Shown here: piece by piece, positions 25,247 through 37,254 of the stretch
Layout of the letters: each line of letters opens with the position of its first letter
Numbering within the stretch: the first letter of the stretch is position 1
NCBI GenBank assembly: GCA_963082875.1
Contig: OY720101.1
Location: 13,291,671-13,355,670 of the forward strand
Length of the DNA: 64,000 bases
Source: Corella eumyota
Lineage: Eukaryota > Chordata > Ascidiacea > Phlebobranchia > Corellidae
Direction of reading: 5' to 3'
Translations under genes and position numbers: made by a program
Notes under the pieces: model-generated
What the model was told of the DNA's origin: nothing
Databases searched by the model: none
The model's input: the letters and a program-made list of their open reading frames with translations, nothing else

Positions 25247-28087
25247 ATGTCTTTAAATGCAACAGACATAAATTCTGTGCTCCAAAACACAGAAAACCAA
25301 ACAGTTTTGCAAAAACTTCAGGCAATCCGATTATGGCAACTTTTACAGCAGGAAGAATTAAAAAAACAGCAACAATCTCAACTAGCTTTATTAAAAGCAC
25401 AAAGTTTAACACCAACGACATCAGAAAACGGAGAAAGTGCATCAAGTGAATATAAAATTGAAGATCTTAGTGCTCATAACAGTGAAGATGAAGAGCTGGC
25501 ATTTCCGATTGAAGAATTAGCTCCTCTTAGACTTGATACCATCCTTGAGCAGTCCTCAATGATGGAGTCATTCAAAGATGAAGATAAAAAGCAAGAGAAG
25601 TTGATTAAAACTCATCCTCTGGATGAAAACGAGATTAAAATTGATGATGTAATAGCAGATGATGTTTCGGAGTTTGAAATTGAACAAATTGATGAGTCGG
25701 ATAAAGAAGATGATGAGGATCAAACCTTGGAGGATGATAATAGTTCAGAAGAAGAAGATGTTGATCCTAAGGACCTTCACTACAATGTTGAAAAAAGTTT
25801 TGAAGAGGTCTCAGCAAAAACTGTTAACTTTGACGATGTCCCGGTCAAGACCGGCAAAACTTTTGAGCAATTATTAGAAGAGCAATTACAAACAGATCAA
25901 AACAAATCTAACCCTCCTACTAAACCACAAGAAAAACAACAAACAGTGTCTTCAACTCCTAAAAGAACTTTTTTACGCAGAGGCCAGGGCATAGCTAGAT
26001 TTAAAGGACCACCTCTGAAACCTAAAGTCAAAAAGAAGGTTCAGAAACCAACATCAAAATCTTCAACCGAAAATTTTGATTTCAACGTCGAAATAAAAGT
26101 CAAAAAACCGCCACCAAAATTAGAGTTAAATGAATGTAGAAGTAAGTCACCACCTATAGTAGTCAACACAAAGGAAATTAAAGAACCAGTGGCAAAACCT
26201 GTGCAGTGTGTCCGAAAAACTGCCAGAATAACAAGAAAGCAGCCAACCTCTACCCTAAAACTCATTCCAGAACCAAAAATAGCTGAAACTATCTCAGAAG
26301 CGGAGCCAACAGCAAATATCGAGCAAGATTCGATCTGGTCTGATGCAGAAGACTCAATTTTTCTTAACCTCGACACAACATCACATGATAACGAAATGGA
26401 AAAAACATCAAACGAAACTTTTGAACAAATTGAGAGATATTGTAATGAAAATTATGGCAATAAAACTGTTAAATTTACATTGGATGATAGCATTTCTATC
26501 GAACATAGCACCCATAAATCACCACCCTTACCCAACAAACTAATGCAAAGCTTGTTTCCAAGTTTAAGAAATATTGCCGATGCCAGTACCAAAGAAACAA
26601 AAAATATTAAGCCAAAAGTTGTTGTTTCTGGGGTAAAAACAACCGCAATTAGTGAGACAAAGCCATCAATTGTTCGTGAAAATAAGCCATTAGAGCCAGT
26701 TATAGAAGCTGATGAACCTAATACAGTTACAAACCAATCTTCGCTTTTAAAATTAAAACTCGAAGAGATGGAAAAAGAGATCAAGAAATTTCAAGATGAG
26801 TCTGCGAAGCTGGAAGTTGCACGCCACAAGGAAGAAGACCAGCTCCGCATCCTTAAGGAGGAGTTCGAGGAGTTTCAGAGGCAGAGAGAAGAGGAGATAA
26901 AACGATTTGATGAATTTAAAAAAGCCGAGACCAAAAAATTAAAGAAAGATCGTAAAATTTTTGAAGACTTAGTCGAGGCAAGAAAAGCCCTACCTAATAA
27001 GCAAGACAGGGAATTAATTAAAGAGTTGGAAAAGAAAATAACAGAGCTACAAGATGACCACAAATCAAAAGAGCAAAGATTAACCGCTGCCAACAACCGC
27101 TTAAGAACCCAAGTCGAGGTGTTAACAAACGAAACTGCAAAACTAACAACAGAGAACAAAAATCTTGAAGAAAAACTCCTTTTAATTGAAAAAGAGAAAC
27201 AGTCAAAGAAAAACCGAAAAGCAAGTACAGTATGGAATGCAATTAACGACATCGTTGATTCCGTTCCATTGGAGGAAAATGACAGCGACATTGAAAACTA
27301 CTCTCCTTCCATTCCACCCAAAAAGTCAATAAATTCTCGATCGAAACCCAAATTATCAGCCCCGAAGCCTAACCCCTCCCCAAAACGAACTGCAGTACGC
27401 CCCCAACCTAAACCCAAATTACCCCAACCCAGACCCGCTTTGAACCCCAGAAAAACGCACTTGGTAGACCGTAACGACAACACACTTGATAATAATCACG
27501 TGACTATACACGACGACGGAAAGGTAGAGCGAAGACTAAGCGACGGAAGCTTAGAAATTTCTTTTAGAAACGGGACCCAAAAACATGTGCTAACCGACGG
27601 TACTGTTCAAATTAAGTTTGCCAATGGTGACGTTAAGACAACTTATACTGACGGAACTGTGATGTATTTGTATACTTCTTCAGGCACAAAGCATACTACA
27701 CATACTAACGGGATGCAAGTTATCGAATTCGCGAATTCCCAAATTGAGCGCCATTTTCCGGACGGGTCAAAGCATATTTCGTTCGACGACGGCTCTAGTA
27801 AAATGCTGAAGTTGGACGGGACGGAAGAGACGATATTTTTGGACGGTACAATTCTAATTGTTAAACCGAGTGGCGAAAAAAGAATCGAATTTGCAAACGG
27901 ACAGTTAGAAGTGCATACAGACACGTATAAAAGACGGGAATACCCTGACGGTACTTGTAAGACCGTTTATACCGACGGTAAACAAGAGACTAGATACGCT
28001 TCCGGCCGTTTAAGGGTTAAAAACGCGAATGGTGACGTCATTGTAGATCGTATGACGTCACCCCCGGCAAATGTGATTTCTTTATAG
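25247..28087 (+). CDS. CENPJ: CENPJ/CPAP/SAS-4 centriole elongation factor, intronless
   Basis: A single 946-residue frame begins MSLNATDINSVLQN. Near the N-terminus is IRLWQLLQQEELKKQQQ, typical of the CPAP start. An acidic region follows, then VKTGKTFEQLLEEQ (about 200-213) and TFLRRGQGIARFKGPP (about 241-256), which correspond to the conserved tubulin-binding and microtubule-contact segments of CPAP. A long coiled coil (about 500-660) contains EEFEEFQRQREEEIKRFDEF and ARKALPNKQDRELI, as in human CPAP. The C-terminus (about 751-936) is the TCP10/G-box beta domain: repeated turns of the type DGS/DGT/NGD with alternating strands, which binds STIL/SAS-5-type partners. The protein sets centriole microtubule length. 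Human CENPJ is about 1338 residues and multi-exon; this one is shorter and has no intron. Confidence 0.93.
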   Translation: MSLNATDINSVLQNTENQTVLQKLQAIRLWQLLQQEELKKQQQSQLALLKAQSLTPTTSENGESASSEYKIEDLSAHNSEDEELAFPIEELAPLRLDTILEQSSMMESFKDEDKKQEKLIKTHPLDENEIKIDDVIADDVSEFEIEQIDESDKEDDEDQTLEDDNSSEEEDVDPKDLHYNVEKSFEEVSAKTVNFDDVPVKTGKTFEQLLEEQLQTDQNKSNPPTKPQEKQQTVSSTPKRTFLRRGQGIARFKGPPLKPKVKKKVQKPTSKSSTENFDFNVEIKVKKPPPKLELNECRSKSPPIVVNTKEIKEPVAKPVQCVRKTARITRKQPTSTLKLIPEPKIAETISEAEPTANIEQDSIWSDAEDSIFLNLDTTSHDNEMEKTSNETFEQIERYCNENYGNKTVKFTLDDSISIEHSTHKSPPLPNKLMQSLFPSLRNIADASTKETKNIKPKVVVSGVKTTAISETKPSIVRENKPLEPVIEADEPNTVTNQSSLLKLKLEEMEKEIKKFQDESAKLEVARHKEEDQLRILKEEFEEFQRQREEEIKRFDEFKKAETKKLKKDRKIFEDLVEARKALPNKQDRELIKELEKKITELQDDHKSKEQRLTAANNRLRTQVEVLTNETAKLTTENKNLEEKLLLIEKEKQSKKNRKASTVWNAINDIVDSVPLEENDSDIENYSPSIPPKKSINSRSKPKLSAPKPNPSPKRTAVRPQPKPKLPQPRPALNPRKTHLVDRNDNTLDNNHVTIHDDGKVERRLSDGSLEISFRNGTQKHVLTDGTVQIKFANGDVKTTYTDGTVMYLYTSSGTKHTTHTNGMQVIEFANSQIERHFPDGSKHISFDDGSSKMLKLDGTEETIFLDGTILIVKPSGEKRIEFANGQLEVHTDTYKRREYPDGTCKTVYTDGKQETRYASGRLRVKNANGDVIVDRMTSPPANVISL

Positions 28088-28169
28088 GTTGATATTTTTT
28101 TTTTGAAGTAGTGTTTAGTAGTGTATTTATAACGCCTTTTTTATATCAATTTACTAGTTTTGTTACCTA

Positions 28170-28175
28170 AATAAA
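28170..28175 (+). terminator. poly(A) signal of CENPJ
   Basis: AATAAA about 83 bases after the TAG stop (28085-28087) and followed by a T-rich tract. Confidence 0.65.
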
Positions 28176-29740
28176 GTATTAACAAAGGTATGTTGCTTTT
28201 TTGTAGTAAAGCTGTTAAAAATCTATATAAATATATCTTTCTACGTAAAAATATGTAAATAATTCAATTAATAACTGCTTTTCATATGAACAAAATCAGC
28301 ATATTTTCTAAAAGTGCGCATCCGCGAGTGGGCGCAACTGAGCAACGAAATTGATTGTGTTGTTTTTGTGTAAGCATAACCTCAGTGACCTTTTTTCCAG
28401 AGAGTAGGCAACGAAAGTCAGGTAAACATAGATCAACATACTAGTAGGAAATTGTAGTTACGAAATAGTAAACTCTAGTATAAGGCGGGCCTGGAAAATT
28501 ACAAAGGTCGTATAGCTTTTATTGACTATTTGGTTTGCTAGGTTAAAACTGCTGCGTTTTGAATTTAAGGTTAGTTTTACTACGTAAATATAAGTTAAAT
28601 GTTTGTTTTTAAGTTGTATAAGCTTTTGTAGTATGACAAGTTAAACAATTAGCTTACTAGATAACCTAAATGTATTCAAAATGACCTAAATTAATTTAAA
28701 CGATATCGTTTACCAGTTTTTACTATTGAATAGTGGCTTATATTGTAAATTTTTTGTCTGGCTACTCTAATTTTAGACTGAATTGACCAATAATATCAAT
28801 TACAGTTATCACGTGATTAGACAATCAAATACCTGTGCTATTGTTATTTTAGTTTAAAAAAATGGTATGTAAATTAGTAAAGTCAGGCAAGTTATTAAGT
28901 AACGAAAAGTTTTAAAAATTGTTTTATTATTTTTAGAGCATTTTTATTTAGATAGAGGTAACTGATACTAAGGGCTAAAACTTATTGTAAAACTGTAAAA
29001 TAGGTTTTAAGAGAGTTTAAAATAAAAACTATAAAAATTATTTAAATAATTAATGTAAGTAGACATAAAAAAAAGTTAGTTTTAAAATAGTAGACACATT
29101 TTTACTCACTTAACCAAGTAAAAAAATATTAAAAACTGTGAAAGCGATATAAATTGATGGATTGATATTGGGTATGTTTAACCATACGTTGATTAATGTA
29201 TGCCTACTACGTATATAGTTAATTGTACAGGCTAAATTTTACGATTCAAAGTTCAGTATAGCCTAGCACCGCTTAAATTATGTTCTACAGCGCGATACTA
29301 CTTTTCAGCACGTAGAATTTTGTCCTAAATTCGTAAACAACGTTAAGCGTGGTCCAGTTGCTACATCAGCAGAATTAAGTAAAGGAAAAACTTATTCAAC
29401 GGAGCTAGGCTTTCGTTAAAAAGTTGGTCGCTCTTGAAAAAGTGCTCGCAAAATGCAAGAAACATAAAGTAGCTCTAGCCGGTTTCCGAAAATAAAGAAA
29501 CACATTGAGAAAGGGGAGTTAAATAGTGTGCTGTTTGGGTTACGTAAATCCGCCAAATAATACAAAGGGTAGTTTAATGCGTAAATTCATACATTTTTAT
29601 AACATAAAACGTAATATAATACAAAAAAAACTTAATATAATACAATTTAAGTATATGTTAAAACTGTATGTAACAAATAATGAATATTAATTCTAAAATG
29701 GCAATAAAAGACTATTTTAAATCGACATCAAACTACCCTT
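28176..29740. other. non-coding spacer downstream of CENPJ
   Basis: AT-rich with no supported open frame. A small GC-richer patch near 28310-28340 (GCGCATCCGCGAGTGGGCGC) may be regulatory. Nothing else was recognised. Confidence 0.45.
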
Positions 29741-29754
29741 TTTTGTTCATCTCG

Positions 29755-29991
29755 CGTTGACTCATGACGTAGATCATGAATGAGTTACTTTTAGCCAATG
29801 ACGAGTTAGGCTCCGCCCAATCGAGCTTGATCAGCCAATTGGAACCGCTGTACTATTTCATTGAGCGGAGAGTATTTTGTGGTCCCATTCATTGCGCAAA
29901 AGCAAAACGCTCTTGTGCTGTTGTTTCTTTTCAATCGCGAGTAGTATAGCTAGCAGGCATTGCGCATATTTCAGTTCCAGCCAAGGGAACT
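29755..29991 (+). promoter_or_regulatory. candidate promoter and 5' UTR exon, probably of CIC
   Basis: A GC-richer island in an AT desert. It has an AP-1 word TGACTCA (29758-29764), three CCAAT boxes at 29795, 29817 and 29835 (spacing about 20 bases, the last within CCAATTGG) and a GC box CCGCCC (29813-29818). About 150 bases later the sequence GGAACT is followed by a strong donor GTGAGT (29992-29997). Clustered CCAAT boxes are typical of NF-Y-driven promoters. The donor could be joined to the acceptor at 37521-37523 just before the CIC start codon. That pairing is an inference; no transcript was seen. Confidence 0.45.
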
Positions 29992-30000
29992 GTGAGTTTT

Positions 30001-33000
30001 TCATAGTGAGTTTGCAAAAAACGTTAAGGAACAACTTTTTTCTGTAAAATTCAAGAATTAAACAACAAAAAGTATCTACTAGATTTTCGTATTGGAAATT
30101 TACCGTCTGTCCGTCTTTTTTTTTAGCAAGAATTATAGTTTAGTTTTAGGTAATATCTAAATATATGATTAGCACAACTGTTGGCTGAATTTCAGAATGT
30201 GTAAAACAACTTTAAGCCTTTCGGACAAGCAGACAATTATGTCTAAATTTTATATACAACCATTTTTGAGTTATGACCGACTGACAGATTTCTAAAATTT
30301 CGTTAATCATTATTTACTAGCAAAACCACGCAAAAAACAGTTTTGTGTATCCAGATGCTTAGTATACTAGCAGACTGTTAGTTTAATATAGCTTGTATAA
30401 TGTATATAATAATTATGTTTAAATAGCTGTTAGTTAATGTATATATTTGGCCTTTTTTGTAAATATTTAACGTTTCTTAAAGCAATTACCTGCAATATTT
30501 GTTACATAATAAGTTACTTAATATAGTGTATTAAATAGACAGTGTTTGTTTTGTATATATATTACTTTAGGACAAATTTCATGTTACTAATTTAATTAAT
30601 TATATGTCAATGTGTAAAAAATTGGAAGTGTTTTGATGGAATGTTATATATACCAGTTTAAGTTAATTTAAAAATAAAACAGCGGTCATTTAAGTTTTAA
30701 CTTTTCTTTTCATGGAATTGTTTTTATTGCCTACTAGCAGACAAAAAAGGTCATCATTTATGATGAAGTTATGTAAACAAGAGTTGTAACCGAAATGCGG
30801 TGCGATTTTTATTTACCTTAAGACCTTAATTGAAAGATTTACACATTCCGATCACAATTCTTATTTTAATTTAATTTTTTGGTGTTTTTTATGTGATGCT
30901 AAATTATATATTTGTATTTATTTACAGGTTTTAGATTTGTTTTTAAGTTTTATTGGATTTTATTTCAAAGTTTCAAATAATTCTTACTGTTCCATGTTTT
31001 ACAATTCTCGAAAGTTTTAAACTTTCGATTTTTTTTATTTTAACCGTCATTTGAACCCAAGAAAAATCTGCAAAAAACGAAAAATTTTTAAAGGTAATGT
31101 AAAATATTAAATTTATAAAATTGATTAATACTATTATAAAATTTTTTAAACATATGTGTAAATATAAAAACACAAAAAAAAACAAAATAAATAGTGTAAT
31201 AAACAATAGGTCAAATTTACATATAACATTTTTTATTGATGGGGTAATTTCCTAGGATTATATTACTCTTTATGCAAAAAAACATTGGCTTTGGAGTTTA
31301 CAAAGCTAATAACAAATGGAATACCAACTGCTACTTGAAACGGTAGAAAAATTCTGTTTTAAGTTTATTTTAAAAAGTTAGTGATCAAAACCAGATAATA
31401 GTGTTGTTTTTATTTAGTTTTCTTAATAACTTAAATACCTAAGCTGTGAATTGAATTCAATTTTATTTGGATTTTATACCTTTATAGTTAACTATAAAAA
31501 AAAAACAATATTATTTTGTTTAATTTGCATTAATGTTACATATTTAAAGCCTATGTATAAGAACGTTACAACACAATTTCACCATTTTCATTGTAGCTGC
31601 CTTAGCGTAGTATAGTATTGTACGTTAACAGGAAATATGGTTAGTATAACAACATGTTTTCTACATCAGCTAGACTGGTTGCGCAATTTCGTTAGCCTTT
31701 GCAGCAGCCTTTTTTTGCGCTACGTGATTCTTTCTCTTTATGGTATCACGTGGTTTTCATCGTAGATTGATAAATGTAATTAATCAAACCTTAATGAAGT
31801 GTTATCGAAATTTAGATAAGCTAACTAGAAACCGTAGTATTTTTTATGGGATATTAACTATTTTATATACCACATACGTACTAGGTTTGGTTAACATGCT
31901 TACTATATCATAAAAACATGTAAAAATTAAATTAACCATGGCATTTTTTTAAACCAAAGATTTTTTTTATTTTCCATTTTCTATATATAATATCTTTTAA
32001 AGTAATGAAGCTTGTTTGTGCGTAAAAAAAACTTGTTAAAATATTTTTTTTACTGATTTAAAAATAATATTAAACTTTAGTTAAAAACGTATGTCAAAAC
32101 AGACCATCAAAAATTCCGGTAGCCTAACTTTTATTTTTAATAAGGGTTTATTTAAGAGTTTGAAGTTGTTTAAAAATCGCGTGATATTTGCAGGCAATTG
32201 CAGTCTGCACAGAAATCATAAACGTAATTTCCGGTTTGAAAACTGTTATCAAAGACCTAATGATGATATAGTCGGCAAAAAATTTACGCTGTCGCATATA
32301 TAACATATTGTAGAATATATAATCACCAAAAAATCAGATTTATTTGTACTAATTTACGGTATAGATACTTTGTCATTTTTATGAATTGTTTTTTTTTTGT
32401 CAATAAAATAAATATAAAAAATGTATGTATAAAAATATCACAAATTAATAAAACCCTAGACCTAATAGAAAAACAAAAATTGTGAGGCAATAATTTTACG
32501 CCCAAAAAAATAAAATTTATTGCCTATTTCAAAAAAAAGAAAAAAAAAAGAAAAAAAAGAAAAATCAAAAAACTCTATTTATGTTACTAGGTATGGTTCA
32601 ATTAATATTCACAGATCCTTGCAAAATCACCTGACATATGCAATTCAATTCAGCAAAGCTTAAAACTTAGCTTGTTTTTATTTTATTTTGGTTTAAACAG
32701 CCAGCGCGTGCCGAAGATTAGAGCTGTATACAGCACTTATAGCATGGCAGACTACTGTCTAAAATTTCAAAATATTTTCTGTCCATTGTCTAACATTTTG
32801 GGGGCATATATTTTTTATTCTCAATTAAAAAAAAATTTGTAATTTCAAAATGTGCCGTTTTTTAACCGTTTTTTTTTTTTCACTTTTAATAAGAATGGCT
32901 ATTTTTGGTGTTTTTATTTATAAAAAATCACTATTTTAAATATGAATTGCTAATTGCGCTGTACTTAATATTATTTTAATTAATTTTTCATGTTTTGGTC

Positions 33001-34099
33001 TATATAACAACGATAATAAGTACTGTTAAAATAAGCTAAAGGTTAAATAAACAAAGAACGTTGTTTTTTATTTAACGAAAAGCACGTGACTATGTGATAC
33101 AGTTACTTTAGTATTACGTGTGTTTTAAAAACGTCTTTAAAATTATTAATTTATTTTGAAAAATAATATTTAGTTATTTTGCCCATTTTTTATCCCTAAA
33201 TATGCTTTATATTATTACTATAAGGTTGCTGAAATTAAATTTTTTTCTTTACATTTTGTTTTAGTTTAATAGAGTGTTTATACAATTATCAAGTAAAGAC
33301 AAATTTCTGAACTTAGCCTGCGTATAACTAACTAGTTGTTATCACTTTTACATTTCAAGTATTTCAATAGGCCAAATATCGTTTTGGATTTTGTAACTAT
33401 GTTATGATATATACAGTAAAACCATGTGTAAAAATGTAATAACTATGGCATATTTTGTCATTTTTCCTTTGTATATATCATTAATGTATTGTTTATTAAA
33501 GCGTTTAAATTAACAGCGTCATCTGTGCGTTGTAAACCCAAACACAAAGAAAAAAAATAACAAAAACAAATTTTTCGGCGAATGGAATCGTACGATCGAT
33601 TTTCTATCGATCTCGGGGAATCCCCCGCCGATACGAGCGAGCAAAAATCGTAGTTCGCACAAGCACACTCACACTCGTATGTCGCGCGTTGAAAAATTGG
33701 AATAAACTCAACTCACCTTGAATGTGGTGTCATTTATTCAATTTTAAATGTAAAACGATATATATGTTGTTGTGTATTAGGTAGAAATAAATAAAATAGG
33801 CGGTTTTTCGAAGATATAATAGCAATTTTAAGCTTTTTTATAGTTTTAAATATAAATTGCATCGTAAGAAAAATAATGATTTAATTTTTCAATATTTTTT
33901 TTTTAATTTTAATTTTTTTAAATTTGAATTTTTAAAAAGAAAAAAGGTTTTGTATTTTTGCAAGGTAATCAAATTTCGTTATTTAACTTCACCCAGTTTC
34001 CAAAATAACCTAAAGCGGGCGACGCCAATAAAACTGTGTAACTAACCTTTTTTATTGACTTAACTTAGGCCTTGTAGTAACGAAATACAGCGAAATTAC
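30001..34099. other. AT-rich interval, probable first intron of CIC
   Basis: No coding signal. It holds a one-ended fragment of a MITE (30777-30815), two diverged copies of the dispersed 38-bp repeat (31915-31945 and 33421-33450) and an isolated GC-rich patch at 33565-33680 with two ATCGAT words and GGGGAATCCC. Confidence 0.4.
33565..33680. promoter_or_regulatory. isolated GC-rich patch with ATCGAT pair and kappaB-like site
   Basis: Within very AT-rich sequence this patch contains two ATCGAT words (33595-33600 and 33606-33611) in an inverted arrangement, then GGGGAATCCC (33615-33624), which fits the NF-kappaB consensus GGGRNWYYCC, then further CG-containing words up to 33670. It may be an enhancer or the remnant of an unrecognised repeat. 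Confidence 0.3.
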
Positions 34100-34124
34100 T
34101 AGATTACGGTTTTTGTCTCAATCT

Positions 34125-34235
34125 TTGCATCACGTGATCCCCATTGTCCAATCACGCGTCGCCTGCGTGCCGGTTATAAGCGTCACTGGCGCGTGACGTT
34201 AGCTTGTTTACTCGATTTTTCGAACATAGGCAACA
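34125..34235 (+). promoter_or_regulatory. candidate promoter/enhancer island with E-box, CCAAT and TTATAAG
   Basis: Contains the palindromic E-box ATCACGTGAT (34129-34138), CCAAT (34148-34152), several CG words and a TATA-like TTATAAG (34174-34180), in promoter-like order. No donor could be paired confidently. It may be an alternative CIC start or an intronic enhancer. Confidence 0.35.
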
Positions 34236-36589
34236 AAAAATAAATTTTTTGACAAATTTAAAAAAAAAAATATTGCGTTTTTTAAAAAGTAAAAGTTTCT
34301 GAAATTTAAAAAAAAATTTTTGCCCGATTATTTACTTGGCGCCTATGGCTCGTTCTTGGAAATCTGAAGGCCAGCTCCCTTAATGCGTTTCACTCATTCA
34401 ATGTTAAAATAGACATTTAGGCAGGTTAGAAATGTTTTTTAATAACTACAAAAATGTGTGCTAAGTATGCAGCTTTAAAAATTACATTTTGACAGGTAAA
34501 ATATTTAAATAAATATGTTTTTATATAAAAAATTGTTTTTATTTTATGATTTTCTGGTTTTAAGTAACATTTTTTTCAACTTTTGCTGCATTAAGTAACA
34601 AAAATGCTCAAGGGTATAGGGTAGTCAGGTGGTATGACGTCACAAACAGAGTTTTAGGCAATTTACATATTTTAAAGTTTTAAAAAAATAAGTTTTTGCC
34701 CAAAGTTTATTAAATGACATTTAAAAAAAATTTTGTGGGAATTTTTTTTGTTTGTGCAGCTGCAAAAAAATTAGGTTTTATTTATTGGTTTGTTTATTGT
34801 TGAAAATTTGATTATGTATATGTATTTCAATCTATTTTGCAATAGACTGCTGGCTATAAAAAGTTTAAAAATAGTAGTTTTAAAATCATGATTAATTTGT
34901 CATTCCAAACATTTTTTTCCAATATTTTTTTTGAATTGCATGCCAAAATTATGATTTCAGTTTACAATATTTGCAAGTATAGCCCTTTTTTAGTTTAAAG
35001 AAAGTAGCAAAAATAGTCAGGTTCTCATCGTTTTTAGGAATTCGCAAATCAGAGTAAAATTTGCAGACCTAGTTTGCCGGGTTTTGCTATTTTTAGCTTG
35101 GCAATTTCGCAAAGCAAATAAACTTTTTAAACGCAGCCATGCGATTCTTTTTAACTTTTTGGCACGTGACCAAGTCACAGATCAGCGATTTTCAATAGCA
35201 GAGTCTATCATTCAATTCGTAATTTATTACCAGAATGGAATTTAAATTCTTAAGCCCGTTGTGGTGGCCATTGATAAGTAGACCTATTTGTACCGATGAC
35301 GTCACGTCGCAAATGGCAATTCTGTATCGTCTGGCGTTTATTGTAAGGCCCCGTTTTTAAAAATTCTACAACTCATTGAGTAGGTCTCCTATTATGACGT
35401 CAGCCTTAGAACAACGATCGAATAACGCGTAACGTAAGCTAGTGACTAGATGCCTTTGTTTGTGTTAGGTTGGTTGTAGAAGTTAGGCTAGAAAACGCTA
35501 TGGTATTTATGTTTGTAGTCTTTAGAGGTTAAGTATAGATTATATTCTATTCAAAAGTCAAATTATGTATATTAATATATTAGGCGTATTTAAAACAGTG
35601 TTTAAAAGCTTAAATGGTAAATATAATCAATTTGTTTTTCCCTAATAACTTTAGTTTTAAAACTATTTAAACTTTAAATAGCCTGTAATATCGTAAAATG
35701 ATAATCAAACAGTTTTATGTGTTTACTATTTTTGTATAGCTTTTAAGAAAAAATGTCATTTTTATTGTTTTATGTAAATTTTTAACTTCACAGCCTAGAA
35801 TGAGCGACATATTGTTTATATAAAAGTTAGCGTAAAGTCCCTAATTAAAACGTTTAAAAATAATTCTGTTTTGGTAAATTTTTAATTAAGGTTTTATGGT
35901 ATTGTATTTAAATAATAACTTACAGGTAAATATTTTGAAAATAAATCAAGTAACTATAAATAAATACCTCTGTTTGAAAGCTTTTAACAGCTAGTTTTGG
36001 AAAACTGTCTGACTGTATTGTTGCTATAGTATTTGTTTAGTATTTGCGTTATTTTATTACCTATAATATCGCTTTTATGGGACGAAAATTACTCAATATT
36101 TACCGTTGTCGAGTTGTGTATACTAAACAACTCTTTACCTACAGCATATTGAATATAGCAAGTACGTTAGGTAAAAATTTGTTGCCGCTGTAGGTAAAGG
36201 GTAGCGTGCATATTAGTATGACTTAATAGGTAGCAATACATAACAATAACATATGCTACAGCCGTTGATAACAACAACATTTTTACTATTAACTATTTTT
36301 TTAATTCAATTGGCAATTTGTAAAGAACAACTGCGTCAAAAAGTAGAGTTAGTTATAATTATCTGTATTTTCGTTCACAAAATGAATTTTGCATAAAAAA
36401 CACTTTTGAAAAGCATTTTAAAAAAGGCAATTTGTATTTTAGTGATATTTTACAAGTATCTAGTTAAAATATAACAAACCATGCATAAATAACGCCTTAT
36501 GCTAATATATTCTTGCATTTAAAAGCTTATTTCATTGCGTTGCGTCATTAAAAGATAAAAAAAAATATTGTCATTCAGTCGAGCAGGCG
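34236..36589. other. AT-rich non-coding interval with two CRE palindromes
   Basis: No gene is supported. TGACGTCA occurs at 34635, 35297 and 35395, the last two inside a modest GC-richer stretch (35150-35440) that also has GCACGTGACC near 35162. This stretch is a candidate enhancer. Confidence 0.4.
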
Positions 36590-36665
36590 ACATTTTCACG
36601 CCGGGCGAAAATTCCACTGCGGTCCAGTGAGCAGGTCACGTGACCTCCCTGTGTCGCAATCGAAA
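36590..36665. promoter_or_regulatory. GC-rich island with 14-bp palindromic E-box
   Basis: The sequence AGGTCACGTGACCT (36633-36646) is a perfect 14-bp palindrome centred on CACGTG, of the class bound by USF/MITF/TFE factors. It sits in a short GC-rich island about 1 kb upstream of the CIC start codon. Confidence 0.45.
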
Positions 36666-36994
36666 AATTAACACCACGGCGTTCTGCAAAACACGGGATT
36701 TCTTTATGTAGGGAGAGAATTGTGTGTTGTAGTAATGTCACAGCGCTTTAATATTAGGGGAGTTGTTATAAAAGGTTTTTGTAGGGCAACGCAGTCAGTG
36801 GTTTTCTAAGTTAAGGTTAAAAAGAGTTTATTCTTTTAAAAAAACGACTTATATCTTGTTATTCTTTTTAAATATAAAGTAAACAGGTTTAGTTAGTAGT
36901 TTTTCTATTTTTTAATTTGTAAATATTAAAATAAAGGTTAACAAAAATTGCTATAGAATTTTTGGGGGTAAAACGAAAGGCACAGCATATATTA

Positions 36995-37131
36995 ACAAGA
37001 GTTGTAACCGAAATGTGACACGATTTATTTACTTTTTGTTTTAGTTACAACTAAACGACGTTTTTTATTGTTCAAATAAACACTTATTCGGTTTATTGAT
37101 GTTTTTGTCACATTTCAGTCACAACTCTTGT
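36995..37131. mobile_element. 137-bp MITE with 25-bp terminal inverted repeats
   Basis: The left end ACAAGAGTTGTAACCGAAAT (36995 onward) and the reverse complement of the right end (37107-37131) match at 23 of 25 positions. The element is flanked by TTA on both sides (36992-36994 and 37132-37134), fitting a 3-bp target duplication. There is no coding capacity. A one-sided relative starts at 30777 with the same first 20 bases. This is a miniature DNA transposon moved in trans by an unknown transposase. Confidence 0.8.
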
Positions 37132-37254
37132 TTATTTAAGTCAGTATGTTTAAACGTACCTATCCGAAGTGTTTAATCTGTTTATTTTAAGACGGTATAT
37201 CATTATATTGTAAAGAGAGCCTAAAATACATTGGTCAAATAATAAAATTGTTAA

